Notes under the pieces: model-generated | What the model was told of the DNA's origin: nothing | Databases searched by the model: none | What the model saw: only the letters and a program-made list of their open reading frames with translations | Made by a program: the position numbers and the translations under genes | Shown: positions 11,380-23,239 of the stretch, in pieces | Position numbering within the stretch: position 1 is the first letter of the stretch | How the letters are laid out: each line of letters starts with the position of its first letter | Assembly (NCBI RefSeq): GCF_040958095.1 | Contig: NC_091173.1 | Coordinates: 19,767,082-19,831,081 of the forward strand | Direction of reading: 5' to 3' | DNA length: 64,000 nt | Origin: Procambarus clarkii | Taxonomy: Eukaryota > Arthropoda > Malacostraca > Decapoda > Cambaridae

Positions 11380-12600
11380 AGATCTCACTGTAGCTACTAG
11401 GAGGGTGCTGATGCCTTGTGGTGGCCACTTACTGTGATATGTATAAGTCACCTAAAACAGGAACACTGCCTGAAAGTAGGAAGACGGCTTATAAAATGTT
11501 ACTGTACTAAAAGGGAGGTAGACTGGCAGCAGTAAATTACAGCCCAGTGTAGCATTGTTGCATATCATGCAAGGTAATGGAAAAGATCATACGAAAGAGG
11601 CGTGTTGAACATCCGGAGACAAGAGCCTTTATGACGCAATAACAGCACGAGTTCTAGACGACATATTTTGCATCGTAAAAGTCATAGAACTTCATGATCT
11701 GGCGACATAATTTACAGACAGGACAGGGAAGGCTGGGGTGCATCTGTAATTTTTGGGCTGTCAGGAAGCCCTCGACGTAGTTCTCCAAGCTCACAAGTTG
11801 GAGAAGCAGGAAGGAGTGTAGTGGATAACGAAGTATCCAAGCAGCAGAAAAGTGTCACAGTGAGAGGAGATACTTCAGAACAGCGAGATGTTACCACCGG
11901 GGGACCCAATGAGATCAGTAGTAGAAGTTGTCCTGTATCTGATCTACGTCAGTGACCTCCCAGAGAAGATAGACACCTCACTTTCAGTGTTGACTGATGA
12001 CTTGGACAAGCTGAAAGAATTACCCAATAAGTGGCTACTTGAGTTCTACTCGAGCAAGAACAAAATAACGAAGCTTAATGTAAGTTATCCAACGGAAGAG
12101 GAAAGCCTACTAGAATCATATTGAGAAAAAGTGGGGGGGGGGGGGAAAGGTTGTCACATGGAGCCTATCCCCCGAAGCCTATGTCAAACAGTTATCAGCT
12201 GCATATACAATACAAAACTGTTTGAATAAATGTAAATAAGGAGTCAGAACCATGAATATCATATATGTCAGAACAGTTCTATAAAATACAATGCCAGCTT
12301 GGAGTCCTTAAACGTTGAACGCACAGCAGGGCTGGAAAAAGTTCAGATGTATGTCATCAAACTAGTCGCGGAGCTGAGAGGTATGAATTACGTGGAAAAA
12401 CTAGTAATTAAATATCACTAATTGAAAGAAGAACCAGGGAACACGATCACAACACAAAAATCCTCAAACAATTTGGAATGGGTGGTACGCGAATTGGGCA
12501 CAGAGCTATAAAACCTAAGTACCCAGTGAACAACACAGACATTGGAAATAATGTTTTCCGAGCAGTAAACAAATGGATTTCTTAATTTCCCTAAGAAATT
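11380..12600 (+). mobile_element. Degraded CR1/Jockey-like LINE
   Basis: Reverse-transcriptase motifs are spread over several frames: a KVMEKIIRK-like piece near 11570-11620; LYLIYVSDLPEKIDTSL near 11930-11985, followed directly by LDKLKELPNKWLLEF and SKNKITKLN near 12000-12085; and an RT-tail piece VQMYVIKLVAELRGMNY near 12335-12390 with LEWVV near 12475. The catalytic (A/F)xDD segment between IDTSL and LDKL appears deleted. Many stops show a dead copy. Confidence 0.6.
11888..12124 (+). pseudogene. LINE reverse transcriptase fragment
   Basis: The frame reads VVLYLIYVSDLPEKIDTSLSV and then LDKLKELPNKWLLEFYSSK, the usual RT order around motif C, but the FADD-type catalytic box is reduced to VLTDD. 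It is flanked by further RT fragments and is a decayed piece of the LINE spanning 11380-12600. Confidence 0.6.
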
Positions 12601-12616
12601 AAGTGGCTCAGACGCA

Positions 12617-13260
12617 CACTATAACAGCAGCCTGCCCTCCCTAAGGTTTCCCAACGTCAAGAAAACGGTCATCTCGTCGTCGTCTCCTAACCTACCAGAG
12701 GACCCAAAACAGAAAACAGGTCTGTACGTCACTTCCAAGTACGACAATTTTTGGCCTTATGTAACGCATACGATCGAACTGCGACGTTCTTTGTAAGAGG
12801 ACAGGTTGATACCAGACATCAAATGTAGATATTGCAGCGTAATAGGCTAGGGAACGTGTTTGTCAGTCCATAACAGGTTCAGAGATAGGAAAAGGGGGAA
12901 ACAAAAAGAGCTTTAACGCCTGCAAGCACAACTAACTGGGCACATAAACAGTTAAAGCTTGGAGGATAATACAGTAGCTACAAATGAAAATAAATGAACA
13001 AGAATAGATTTATTAATAATACAAAGATCGGGCACGATCAACAACTTCCTGTTTCAATTTTCATAATCGTATATTATCTATTACAAGTTTTATTTCATAA
13101 TTACAGGACTATGTTTGTATGTAGATGATGGCAGTAGTTTATAAATTTAACTTATGTTGGATGTTCAGGTAACGGAACGTTATTTAATTAAAATATGTAA
13201 GAAACATTTGAATTAAGTTGGCTACTTTTAATAGCACATAATACATAATACTGATAAAGG
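12617..13260. other. Repeat family B relic and AT-rich spacer
   Basis: 12617-12760 is a diverged copy of repeat family B (compare GACCCAAAACAGAAAACAGG with 10430). 12760-13260 is AT-rich with no recognised gene and lies downstream of the second crustin. Confidence 0.45.
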
Positions 13261-13275
13261 TTAATATGCCAAATT

Positions 13276-13296
13276 GAGAGATACGAGTTATTTAGG
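13276..13296 (-). promoter_or_regulatory. Conserved 3'UTR block of crustin gene 2
   Basis: On the minus strand this reads CCTAAATAACTCG and then TATCTCTC. It matches the block 135 nt past the stop of crustin gene 1 and sits 82 nt past this gene's stop. Confidence 0.35.
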
Positions 13297-13377
13297 TCCA
13301 GAGACCATCGTATTTAATGCCCAGGAGGAAACCCCAAGGGACAAGAGGAGGTGCCGGTGATGGCTCCCGGAGTTCCA

Positions 13378-14221
13378 CTAGACGGTGGCTTTGCACACTT
13401 CGGTCTGAACGCAGGCATCAAAGCAGCACTTGCGGCCCGCCAGACACTCGCTGTCCGACGTGCACTGGACTGGCTGCGATCTCGTAGACGGGCAGGCTAA
13501 GCGTGCTGGGGGGCAGCTCCCTCCTCCTCCTCCAGGTGCTGAAGGACGAACACAAAACATTAATGTTGAGTATATAAAGGAATAATTGTAGTTTTAGTCC
13601 CTGCTGGTGAAACTATAGAAGGGTTTTGCTTGCATTTATGCAGGAGTGTTGTGGAGATAAGTGAACAACCAGTCTCTTACAGTGTACAGAGGTCTGTGAG
13701 ACCTATTTCCATTACGTCGTCTGGTATTTAAATTAAGAATCGATTGTTGCATTTAACATCACGTTTATAAACTCACTGATAATAGCATTAGATCCGGTGT
13801 TCCCGCTCGCTCCGTTGGTTCCTGTGGCACCGCCGCCTCCGATGTTTCCTCCAGGGAATCCATTGCCTCCTGGGAATCCACCGCCCCCTTGGAATCTACC
13901 GCCCCCTTGGAATCTACCGCCCCCTTGGAATCCACCAGCCCCTTGGAATCCACCGGCCCCTTGGAATCCACCGCCCCCTTGGAATCCACCGCCCCCTTGG
14001 AATCCACCGGCCCCTGGGAATCCACCGCCCCCTTGGAATCCACCAGGCAACCCACCGCCACCTTGGAATCTGTTGCCTCTGAAGATGCTTCCTGGTCCTC
14101 TGCCACCTCCCCCAAAGTAACCGTAGGGCCGGTATGAACGACGGTGACTGTAGTAGCCATGGGCGTCAGTGCCCAGGAGGAGACCCAGGGACAAGACCAC
14201 GGCCAGAAGCACACAGTTCAT
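13378..14221 (-). CDS. Crustin with long Gly-rich region and C-terminal WAP domain
   Basis: Predicted secreted antimicrobial protein of about 201 residues. Coding exon 1 (14221..13777) gives a signal peptide (MNCVLLAVVLSLGLLLGTDA), a basic/aromatic patch (HGYYSHRRSYRPYGYF), then roughly 90 residues of Gly/Phe/Gln repeats (GGFQGGGGF-like). It ends in phase 1 at a perfect GTGAGT donor. Exon 2 (13538..13378) follows a CCTTCAG acceptor in the same phase and encodes an eight-cysteine WAP domain ending VCKATV and stop. The intron is only 238 bp. Type II crustins normally have a Cys-rich stretch between the Gly region and the WAP domain. None is visible here or in the intron, so the architecture is unusual. 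From SQPVQC to the stop the WAP exon matches crustin gene 1 in all but one residue. An upstream acceptor (CTCTTGCAG) implies a 5'UTR exon. An alternative in-frame start (MCAT) lies 12 nt upstream. Confidence 0.85.
13840..14075 (-). repeat. Coding 15-bp-type tandem repeat of the crustin Gly-rich region
   Basis: Units of about 15 nt encode GG(F/L)QG-type pentapeptides, repeated more than ten times with small variants. The repeat keeps frame, so it changes only the length of the Gly-rich linker. Copy number is likely polymorphic. Confidence 0.8.
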
Positions 14222-14564
14222 CGTCGCACACATCTGCAAGAGTAAGATCCAGCCCACGTCAGAATGACTTATTCTCAGAATTGTAGTAGGACTCTGATTC
14301 AAACACGTCGGGAACAGTTCAGTAGATTAGTTTAAGGCCTGTGCATTAGCGCGTCTTCACAGTGGCCAGGTGTGAGTGTGGCACAGTGCCGTCTTGACGC
14401 ATGGACACACTGGGCAGTTGCCCAAGGGAGCCCCATGATTCTATGAGGGCCCATGCTGCCATATTGTTCATGAGAGATCTTTTGGTAGAGTGGATTATTA
14501 CCCTTTTCAAATTACATCAATAATATGTGCATAATTGAGGGTAATCTTCCACTTTAACGGACGG

Positions 14565-14812
14565 GCGGGGCCCATCATCTGGGTAAGGAGCCCCATGCCC
14601 ATCATCTGGGTAAGGAGCCCCATGCCCATCATCTGGGTAAGGGGGGCCCCCATGCCCATCATCTGGGTAAGGGGGGCCCCCATGCCCATCATCTGGGTAA
14701 GGGGGGCCCCCATGCCCATCATCTGGGTAAGGGGGACCCCCATGCCCATCATCTGGGTAAGGGGCCCCATACCCATCATCTGGGTAAGGGGGCCCCCATG
14801 CCCATCATCCGT
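14565..14812. repeat. ~30-bp minisatellite
   Basis: The unit 'CATGCCCATCATCTGGGTAA' plus a variable G/C run (GGGGGCCCC or GGAGCCC) is repeated about eight times. The open frames across it in both directions are by-products of the repeat. Confidence 0.9.
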
Positions 14813-15261
14813 GTAGACGGCCTTGTGCTATCATACACTCTTAAAGCTTATAATAATATGTGCTTAGGTCTTTAGGTTCACCTTTCGACAGCCTACTAGA
14901 ACGTTATTAGGGTGATGGTCTCGCCCTCTGTAGCCTGCACTGGGACACTCTGATAGTACTGCGTCATAAAACAACATAATACTTGCAAGAATCCTCCCAG
15001 CACAACTTCTTGGGTCAGAATATAACCCTATCTGGATTAGTTTCCAGTTTTGTGGCATAATACAAAGTTATGAAGGAAAATCTCAAAACAATGTACTCTG
15101 AATTATTACATTTTAGTGATTGTGACATTCTCTGACGTAATCAAAATACAGTATACCAACATGTACTTACCTCATGTTACTTTAATTTATTATTTAGGAG
15201 GTATTTTAACCTGTACAACAGGTTGGGCAGTGGCAGTTTTGCTAGTGAGTCTGCCTTTTCA

Positions 15262-16150
15262 TTACCATCTATGCCAATGTGACTTGGTATCCAATTTAGG
15301 ATGATTGACAGCCCTTGATTGTGGGCTTCTTTTTCCTGTATGTAGGATTTCTGTAAGTTTTATATTATCTTTGTGCTGGCTGAATAACAATGCCTGGAGC
15401 GAAGATTTAGGGTCGGTATGAATGATGACATCATGTAAATTTGTCTTAATTTCATAATTTATGGCCTCCTTTAGGGCATATAATTCTGTTTGCAATGCAC
15501 CCACTATTCATGCTCCAGTGAGCTTCATGGTTGTTAGTGTAAACTGCTGCCACAGCAGAACCTCTTTCTTGATCAACTGATCCGTCTGTGAAGATGTGAG
15601 TCGTTGTAGGTCTTGAGATGGTTTCCATTTGTTTTTCTATGACTACTTTGAGCCTCTGCGAGTCACATGCTGAGTTTTTAACTGGTAATCCTTCAAGGAA
15701 TATCTTTAGACTCGAATCTTCCCATAGAGGAGGCTGCCAAAAGTGTTAATATGGGCTATCTTCCCCTTTATTTTGAATAGTCCGTTTCAAGTCCACTTTC
15801 TTTAGAATCTTGACTAGATTATCCGCCCATGCCCTTGTTCTATAATCTATATTAAAGGTTTCTATGAAGCGATCTGTGTATGCTGTCTTTGATTGACCGT
15901 CAGGCGGTGGTTCCAATAAGTTTTGCTGTCATGGTGGCTATCCTTTGTGTGATCCTGTTTCCTAAGACTGGTAATTTGGTTTCCATTCTTAGATTTTCTC
16001 GCCGCGTCCATATAGGTGCTCCCAGCATTGTTCTGAGGGCATCATTTTGAGACACTTCCAGTTTCTCCCATTGGTTATCACTGAGGGATGTAAAAGTAGG
16101 AGCAGCATAGTCAATGAGTGACCTAACTGCTTGAACGTAGTATATTTTGA
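15262..16150 (-). mobile_element. LINE ORF2 3' region (RT thumb and RNase H), frameshifted
   Basis: Reading down from 16150, one frame gives IYYVQAVRSLIDYAAPTF, then LEVSQNDALRTMLGAPIW and TKLPVLGNRITQRIA, the region after the RT catalytic core. Further along, HIFTDGSVDQERGSAVAA starts an RNase H domain. After a frameshift near 15500, LQTELYALKEAINYEI and IIHTDPKSSLQALL supply the Glu and second Asp. All three visible catalytic acids are present, but the frame is broken. It probably belongs to the same broad group as the LINE at 2.6-5.0 kb. Confidence 0.65.
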
Positions 16151-17620
16151 GTACTGGTAGAGATGCACCCTCTCTAAGACTTGTTTTAGAGGAGCCGTCG
16201 GAACACGTGACGCGATCCGATACTCGTCATGTGTTTTTATTCAACGGTCCGGGCTGTTACGGCGCACTTATCGCTGGGGGTCACGGGGAAATTGTTACAT
16301 TTTTCCGTTTTCCGGTTGGTTCTTCGGACGGGAAAACGGTGTCCGGCGCCGAGAGGTGTCGAGGGTTGGTGGGTCTTTGTGGGCTCCCGGTGTGTCCTTG
16401 GGGTGTGGTGGGCGGTTGACTCCTGCTCTGCCGGAGAGCACTACAAGGCGTCTTTTGCATATTAGCCCATTTGTGTGCGAGTTTAGGAGGGTCCATCGCA
16501 TTTCTGCAGCGACTTTGTTTGTCTATCTTCTGTATTCTGTGTGGGGTGGAGGGTGGAGCGCCTAGCGCCTCCGGAGGAACTCCTGGGACTCCCCAAACAT
16601 ATACCAGTGTGTTTGTCTGCCGTGTTTATCGGTGACTTGCGTACGGCCGCAGGGCTTTGTTATTTACCATCCAAGGGAGCGCCGGGGCACATCCGGTACC
16701 TGATCTGCCATCGTGGGCCCTAAATCATTCAACAGACCACCATATATTCGACCTTCAGTTACGCTTCCAATCACTCTCATCAAACTGAACAACGCAGTCT
16801 CGTAATTGACATTTGACATTAAAGCCTATGCCTGTTAAACTTCAACAATTATTTAGTATATGCCAGGTATACATAACGTAGTGACTGCCTTGAAGGGGCG
16901 ATTTTGTCTGGGTTCAGTTTCAACCCATTAGTTGGTAATCGCATCGTAAATTACCAATTACATTAATAATTGCATTAACCAGCATAAACTGCTTCCAGGA
17001 AAACATGAGCAATGTGACGGGAAGGTTCTAAGCCAACTAACTAACAGGAATCAGAAGTCGTCCGTTGGTGATATTCACTGTTTTTAAGCTTATGATAAAA
17101 TTGGTTACCTTGCCGCATGGTGTAGGTTAACGACGTTGGTTGTGTGTTCCACCAAGCTTATAATAACGAAGGTAAAAACAATCACCTAAAGCATATTTTA
17201 ACAAAGGAGAAATGCACTGCCTTAAAATTCATGGTAACAAGAGTGACATATACTGTTAAAAGCTTTTACTAACGATGGTCACAGTCACTTAAAATGCTTA
17301 TAATAACGATAATGACAGACTTCCTAATAGCGTTATGCAACGGTGGTCAAATACACTAGAATAGCTTGTGGTAACGATGGCGACATCCGTACACGGCCAT
17401 AATGGTTTGAAAACATTGTTATGATACATAAATATGAACAAAAGTGTTCCAGTATACTCCGCGTTAATCAATGTTTACAAAATAATACTAACACACAGTA
17501 CTCACATTTCTCTATCAATTTCCTGTTGGAACACTTCCGTTTATCACCATAAATTGTTAGGTTAACAGCCAATACACTTCTCAATCATATCGGAAACAGT
17601 TGAGAAAAGATTAAAGTACT
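16150..17620. other. Intergenic, no supported gene; degenerate short repeats
   Basis: 16200-16720 is GC-richer and open in several frames, but I recognise no domain. It could be part of an unrecognised retroelement. 17040-17400 holds loosely repeated units of about 50 bp around 'AAGCTTATAATAACGA', resembling a similar patch at 100-200. Confidence 0.4.
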
Positions 17621-17840
17621 AGGGGGGCAGAAACTCACATTAAAAAGTGCGCGCGGTAGAGTGTAGAGAGTCAGGTAGCTAGGGAGCGTGCGCACTCAGG
17701 GGTGGACTGGCCAAGACTGCGATCACCGACCAGTTTCTGGCTGTATATCCATTACCTTGGGGGGGAATTTCTGGCTAGGGACTTCCCCCTTCCCTATCTG
17801 CTACGGAGCGGGGAACCCATTGGTCAATTCATTCCTTAAT
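17620..17840. repeat. Dispersed repeat family A, copy 3
   Basis: It contains AAACTCACATTAAAA, GTGCGCACTC, 'TATATCCATTACCTTGGGGG' and GGGGAACCCATTGG blocks, in the same order as in 2045-2290. Confidence 0.5.
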
Positions 17841-17976
17841 TCCAAGAGGGTCAGAATCCCTTAACTCACTTTTTCAGTGTTTTTCTTTTATTGGGATGAA
17901 AGCCTATCAGCCTCTGCAGGGTTATTGCAGCCTATCAGCAAGTATATTTTAGCCCTAATTATAGAGCTGCCACAAG

Positions 17977-18103
<127 letters not shown>

Positions 18104-18979
18104 GGGGTGTAGGCTTATCAACAGCTGAATGGTTATTAAATATTACCATAATAGCTTTCTGCTCAACCGGTAAGTGTACCGAACAGAGTTTAGGTTTAAA
18201 GTACATTGTAAACATACACGGTGTGGCAAAATACACCTTTCAGTGCAGATATGTGTAGGACATACACTGTCAGTGTAGATATGTAAAGGACATACATTCA
18301 GTGCACATATTCTAGTATATTGCTTAAGGGCTAGCAACTAGACGAGGGATGTTGAAGCGTTGACACCAGCTACTGAGCAAACATCAAGTATACAAAGGTA
18401 TATTCTAGCCTTGAACATAGTCTATGACTAAATTTAATTATGTATACACCAATAAAAATTGAGGGTACACATATCAGTCTATGTATATATATATATACCT
18501 TACGATACGAGGCACACCTTTTAATTATACCCGTTGGTTTAGTGTCGGGCTTAAAGCCTATCAATTTCCGCAAGGTTATTAAGGCCGCGTCAAAGGGCCC
18601 CCCTGACCAGCCAGTAAATATACTTTAGCATGGACAAGTAAACTCTATTTAGACTCTTAAGAGTTTAAACTATTTATTTAAACTCTCCATGTATTTACAC
18701 CAAGCAGTCAATACACCTCTCAGTGTATATAAACCGGTTCTTATCCCGGTTTTCACGTTGTAGCAGTCACTGGTATAGTGACTGCGATGTTAGGGGGCAC
18801 TTTCCTAAATACTAAATATTATTAATTTTGTATAGCATTGCGATGCGACGGTGTAAACACGCGTGTTACCCCTCCAACTGGTGATGGGCGACCTTGTGAG
18901 GGCTCCCGCCAGCCTGCCTCGTGTCTTAGAACACACCATTACAACGCCAGTGCAATAACTTTGTCGTTACCTACAGTAG

Positions 18980-19105
18980 TCCATCCTCTCGAGCGCTCCC
19001 AACGCCGTCACGCTGATGTACGAAATTATCCGGACCTAACGTATCCCAGGACCCACGAATAGAAAACGGGGACATCACGTCATCTCTGCGAGTCGCTCTG
19101 GTTTT
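18980..19105. repeat. Dispersed repeat family B, copy 2
   Basis: It shares CCTCTCGAGCGCTCC, 'GACCCACGAATAGAAAACGG' and ACATCACGTCA with 10360-10480 in the same order. Confidence 0.6.
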
Positions 19106-19109
19106 TTAG

Positions 19110-20930
19110 TATATAAGTTTTTTTTTTTTTTTGCCTTAGGGGGATTCGAACGTCAATATGTGATGGACTATTCAAAAGGACGAGTTGACCTGAACCTTTG
19201 TGCCTCAAAGTCCTCCGGTCTGAGGGAAAACTAAAGTATTTTCGTATGATTATAATTTGTTCGTGCAAATAGGCTTTTTTTTTTACAGTACCACTTATTT
19301 CTACGATGCTTAGTTTATACTTTACCATAAAAAGCCATTGCGACTATATAGCACTTGGAAGGGGCCAGGATAAGGATTTGGGATGGGACGGGGGGGGGGG
19401 AGGAATACCCGGGTTGTTTAAACACGGGTCACATGTTGCAAGATGCTACCAAATACCCCCCCCCCCCCTCCCCCCTCCCGATATTTCCGGGTTGCAGCGC
19501 TCTCAACACACACACATGTTCAGAGACAACTAAAACTGGTTAGGTTAGGTTAGTGCTCCAATGAACCGACTCACTCTGGTTACTTTGGCTTCTTAAAATA
19601 TATTATAAACAAGCATTTAATACCAGGAGATGTCACTCTGCCCCCCCCCCGTGTTATATCACTGCCCCCCGTGTTATATCACTCTGCCCCCCCGTGTTAT
19701 ATCACTCTGCCCCCCCCCCCCCGTGTTATATCACTTCCCCCCCCTCCCGTGTTACGTCACTGCCCCCCGTGTTATTCCTCGTGTGTGTAACAGTGACGTG
19801 TGGGTGGCAGCAGCAGGCGGCGAGGGAAGGACAAGGAAGACGAGGCATCTGGGAAGGGAGTTCACTGAGGGGGTTTCCCTCCCGTACTGCCTGGCTGCTT
19901 TGTCTAGCTCCTGCAGCCGGGGAGGTCACGGGAAGGCGAGAGTGAGGGAGGTTTTTTTATTATTATTATTATTTTCTACCACAGACGTGGCCACACATTT
20001 ACAATGCTAACCAGCATATATACATTTTCTTCTGTCCTCCATGGACAGGGTTAGAGAAGTGTTAAACATATAGTTCAAGGGTTTATTGAACACTCAACCA
20101 CAGAAGGTGATTCGGTGGTTTTAAAATGCTAAGCTAACCTACATACGTAAATATATAGATACACAGATTTACGTATGCCCTACATAAAGTGTTTGATGTG
20201 TCTTACAGTGTCATTAATGTACATTCACAGAGGTGAAATGTAATTCTGATCAGCTTCCATATATACTTTATACCCATACATATACATACACACACACATA
20301 TACATACATATATACACACACATGCATTCACATACATTTGTCTCATTTACTCTGACAGGGTGAGATAGCTGATAAAGAAACTAGTGTGCAATTAAGCACT
20401 TAATCACTGAAGGTGATGAAGGTACTTTTACAAGCTCAGGTTATATAGTTACATCATATATATACATTGTATAATTGATATATTACATGGTCAATCTTGG
20501 ATAAAAGTCCAATATATCACCAGTGTTCCAGTACTCATATACTAATTACAGAGTTCAGCATACCTTAGCCCAGGAGGGCGAAAGTCAGTCAGTATGGGAC
20601 ATTCTACAATATAATGTTCAAGAGAGTGCATGTTTTCCCTTTCACAAAGTTGACACATTGTGTACTCGACATTTGGCTGACGTATGGAGTACTTCACCTA
20701 AGTACCTCACCTCCTTCTATACACACCTCACATCGACGTGATATATCTTGAGAAAATCATTGGAGCAAGATTACGGGCTCGCCATAGCCCGTGCTACATG
20801 GACACTTCGTCCTGAGTAGCTAAATCTGAAACAACAACATTGGAGCAGAAGTGCATGCGGGCTGTTTGTAAAGCCTATGATCGGTGCCTACAGACTTCCT
20901 AGTGGACCCTGGCGGTTTCCGGGTCTAATA
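19110..20930. other. Intergenic, low-complexity rich
   Basis: It holds homopolymer runs (T at 19118, G at 19391, C at 19456), a short tandem of CCCCGTGTTATATCACT (19630-19770) and a repeat tail at 20765-20840 with the 'CATAGCCCGTGCTAC' block also seen at 750. No gene is supported. Confidence 0.5.
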
Positions 20931-20934
20931 GCCT

Positions 20935-21012
20935 ATAACCTCTTATAGCCTAGGGTAAGAAGCGTGTTTGGCGTTAACCAGGACGCTGGTTCGATCCACG
21001 TCCTGCTCCAAT
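20935..21012 (+). repeat. tRNA-like SINE head fragment
   Basis: A B-box-like 'GCTGGTTCGATCCACGTCC' follows 'AGCGTGTTTGGCGTTAACC'. The segment 35770-35850 on the minus strand has the same CTGGTTCGATCC and TGCTCCA end. The upstream half is degraded. Confidence 0.45.
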
Positions 21013-21659
21013 AATTTTTTTCTCATTTCTACAATCTATTTAGACGTTGGAAAATACTTTGTCAAGGTCTGGAGACTTGTATAGCTTTAGATTTCTTAAC
21101 TTATTTGCAACTTTCTTCGCAAGAAACTATTAGTTTCATGTAGCTTTACTCTATCAATAAATTTGATCAACTGCAGGTACATGGACTCAGGACTGGACCA
21201 TAGAAAACAAGTAATTTCTGGCAGATGACTTTTTTATTATGGTCCAGTCATCTCACTAACCTTGGTTTGTTGACACGTGGGAAAACCTCACGGGGTTGAT
21301 CCTCCTCTGCCTTGTTATGCCCGGTTCCCTTGGTATTCTCGCCTGCCTTGTTATCCTCTCCTGCCCCGTTATCCTCACCTCTCTTGTTATCCTCGCGCCC
21401 CCTTGTTATCCTCGGCTCCCTTGCTCTCTGTTTTATAACATTTCTCGTTTAATTTTTGTTTATATCTACCAATTTCCTTTATTCATTTGTTCCATTTCTT
21501 CCTGTTAGATCTTTTACTTTCATGCTCGTCCATATCTGATTATTATTAATATGCCTTCAGAATACATATGGAATGTTATGCATCGCAGAATGAATGGAAA
21601 TGGTAAATATTGGGAGAAGGCGCTAGGCTAGTATGGCCATATAGCACTTGGCTAGGGCA

Positions 21660-22170
21660 AACTGATTATAGAGAAGCGGTGCCCAACCACTTTGACCAAT
21701 CGACTGTGCGACACAGTGGTTGCCAGGATCAAGTTGGGTTACCGTTACCTGTGGCAGGTGGCTACAGGTGACGGATCTCCCAATCCTCAGCACACCAGGT
21801 GCAAACTCTGTGAGCAGGAACTGCGGCATGATCTCCCACACTACATTACGGAATGCCCAGTTATCAGACCATTCAGACCCGTTGATATGAGGTACCTGGA
21901 GCTTAGCAATTATTTTATTCACTCTCGTGTTCTTGAAGATATCCTCATATTGCACCCACAATTTACCACTGCAGGCTACTGAACATATGGCCCTGTATGA
22001 CTAACCATCCTGTGAGATGGGGGACTTTTAGTATCACTGCTGCCTTATTCACTCTTGTGTTCATGATGATATCCTCATAATGCACCCGGAGTCTGCCAGC
22101 GCAGACTGCTTATCACATGCCTCTGCATGACTAACCATCCTGTGTGATGAGGATTTTTAGCACCACGTAG
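21660..22170 (+). mobile_element. LINE 3' end with zinc-binding tail and duplicated 3'UTR
   Basis: The frame 21692-21982 reads LGYRYLWQVATG, CKLCEQELRHDLPHYITEC and IRPFRPVDMRYLEL, matching the LINE tail at 4620-4898. Downstream, a segment of about 130 bp (TTATTCACTC through ACTAACCATCCTGTG) occurs twice in tandem, at about 21912-22020 and 22045-22160. The rest of the element is missing, as in 5' truncation. Confidence 0.6.
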
Positions 22171-22600
22171 CTAGCTTTTTGACACACTGCACTCCCCTTA
22201 ATATAGTCTAGGGCAGCTGCACAAATGCACAAATAACTTTAACAAAAACTCGAACGCCGGCCCCTGGTACGGCAAAATGAATATTCCTACGTCCATTTCC
22301 TGTCTAGACGTGATACAGCGACCGGGAAGAGAGCTGTATGAAGAACATTGGGTTTGCTCATTAAAGAATGTTCTGTTTTATTGAAAACATTATACAAGCT
22401 GTGAAATGTTGTTATTTTTTATTGATAACTTTGTTTGTAGTTATTGCATAAACAGACCAAATGTAACATTTAGAATACTAAACAATTGTATTCATACAAC
22501 TTTCAGTTATATGGAAAAAAACATGTATAAAATTCCCCAACTTGCTGGTTTCATAACTTAATTCGGGTCTCGTAGCGTCGTAACCTTAATAATTGGCCTT

Positions 22601-22712
22601 CAGTTTACACTCGACACAGTCACATGAGTTTACCCTCGACACAGTCACAAGAGTTTACCCTCGACACAGTCACAAGAGTTTACCCTCGACACAGTCACAA
22701 GAGTTTACCCCT
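22601..22712. repeat. ~24-bp minisatellite
   Basis: The unit GAGTTTACCCTCGACACAGT plus CACA occurs about four to five times in tandem. Confidence 0.85.
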
Positions 22713-22807
22713 TGTCAGTTTACCTTGCAAGAAATACATGTGGTATGACCAGTACTTCAACGCGAGTACCAGGGCACCCCTGAAGTGGGGCCAGAGGTCG
22801 TGGGCCC

Positions 22808-22915
22808 AGCCATGACTGATGCTGTCATGGCTGGCAGGTGACTGATGCTGTTATGGCTGGCAGGTGACTGATGTTTTCATGGCTGGCAGGTGACTGAAGG
22901 TCTCATGGCAGACAT
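22808..22915. repeat. ~26-bp minisatellite
   Basis: The unit CATGGCTGGCAGGTGACTGA plus TGCTGT occurs about four times with minor variants. Confidence 0.8.
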
Positions 22916-23239
22916 GTACACGTTGGCTTGAAGGAAAGAGTCAATATATGAGGTCGAACGATGTCGTCTACAGCCTGAAGAGACGAACTACGAACTAGGG
23001 CGGCAGCCTGGGGGACATGTCCCTCCTGTAGAGAGAGGAAGAAGGGGAGAGGTGAACAGAGGGACGTGGACCAAACAATCCGTGGAGGGTATCATTTACA
23101 GTGCGTATAATTCAATATAATACAAAATAGTAGTAGTAGTCCCGCTGCAAATATTACACTGCACAATCTGGTCATCAGAGGCAGCTTCTTCCTACCATGA
23201 TGTTGGTGTGACGCGAGGTGGGGAGGATTTGAGTTTCTG

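Noticed and set aside
13765-14214. Long antisense and alternate-frame ORFs over the crustin Gly-rich region (Pro-Trp-Asn repeats, Ser-Lys-Gly-Ala repeats)
   Set aside because: Shadows of the in-frame 15-bp repeat. The real frame has a signal peptide and splices to a WAP domain.
16147-16723. Several overlapping plus and minus frames of 60-90 codons
   Set aside because: GC-rich stretch open in many frames with no recognisable domain or splice signals. May be part of an unidentified repeat.
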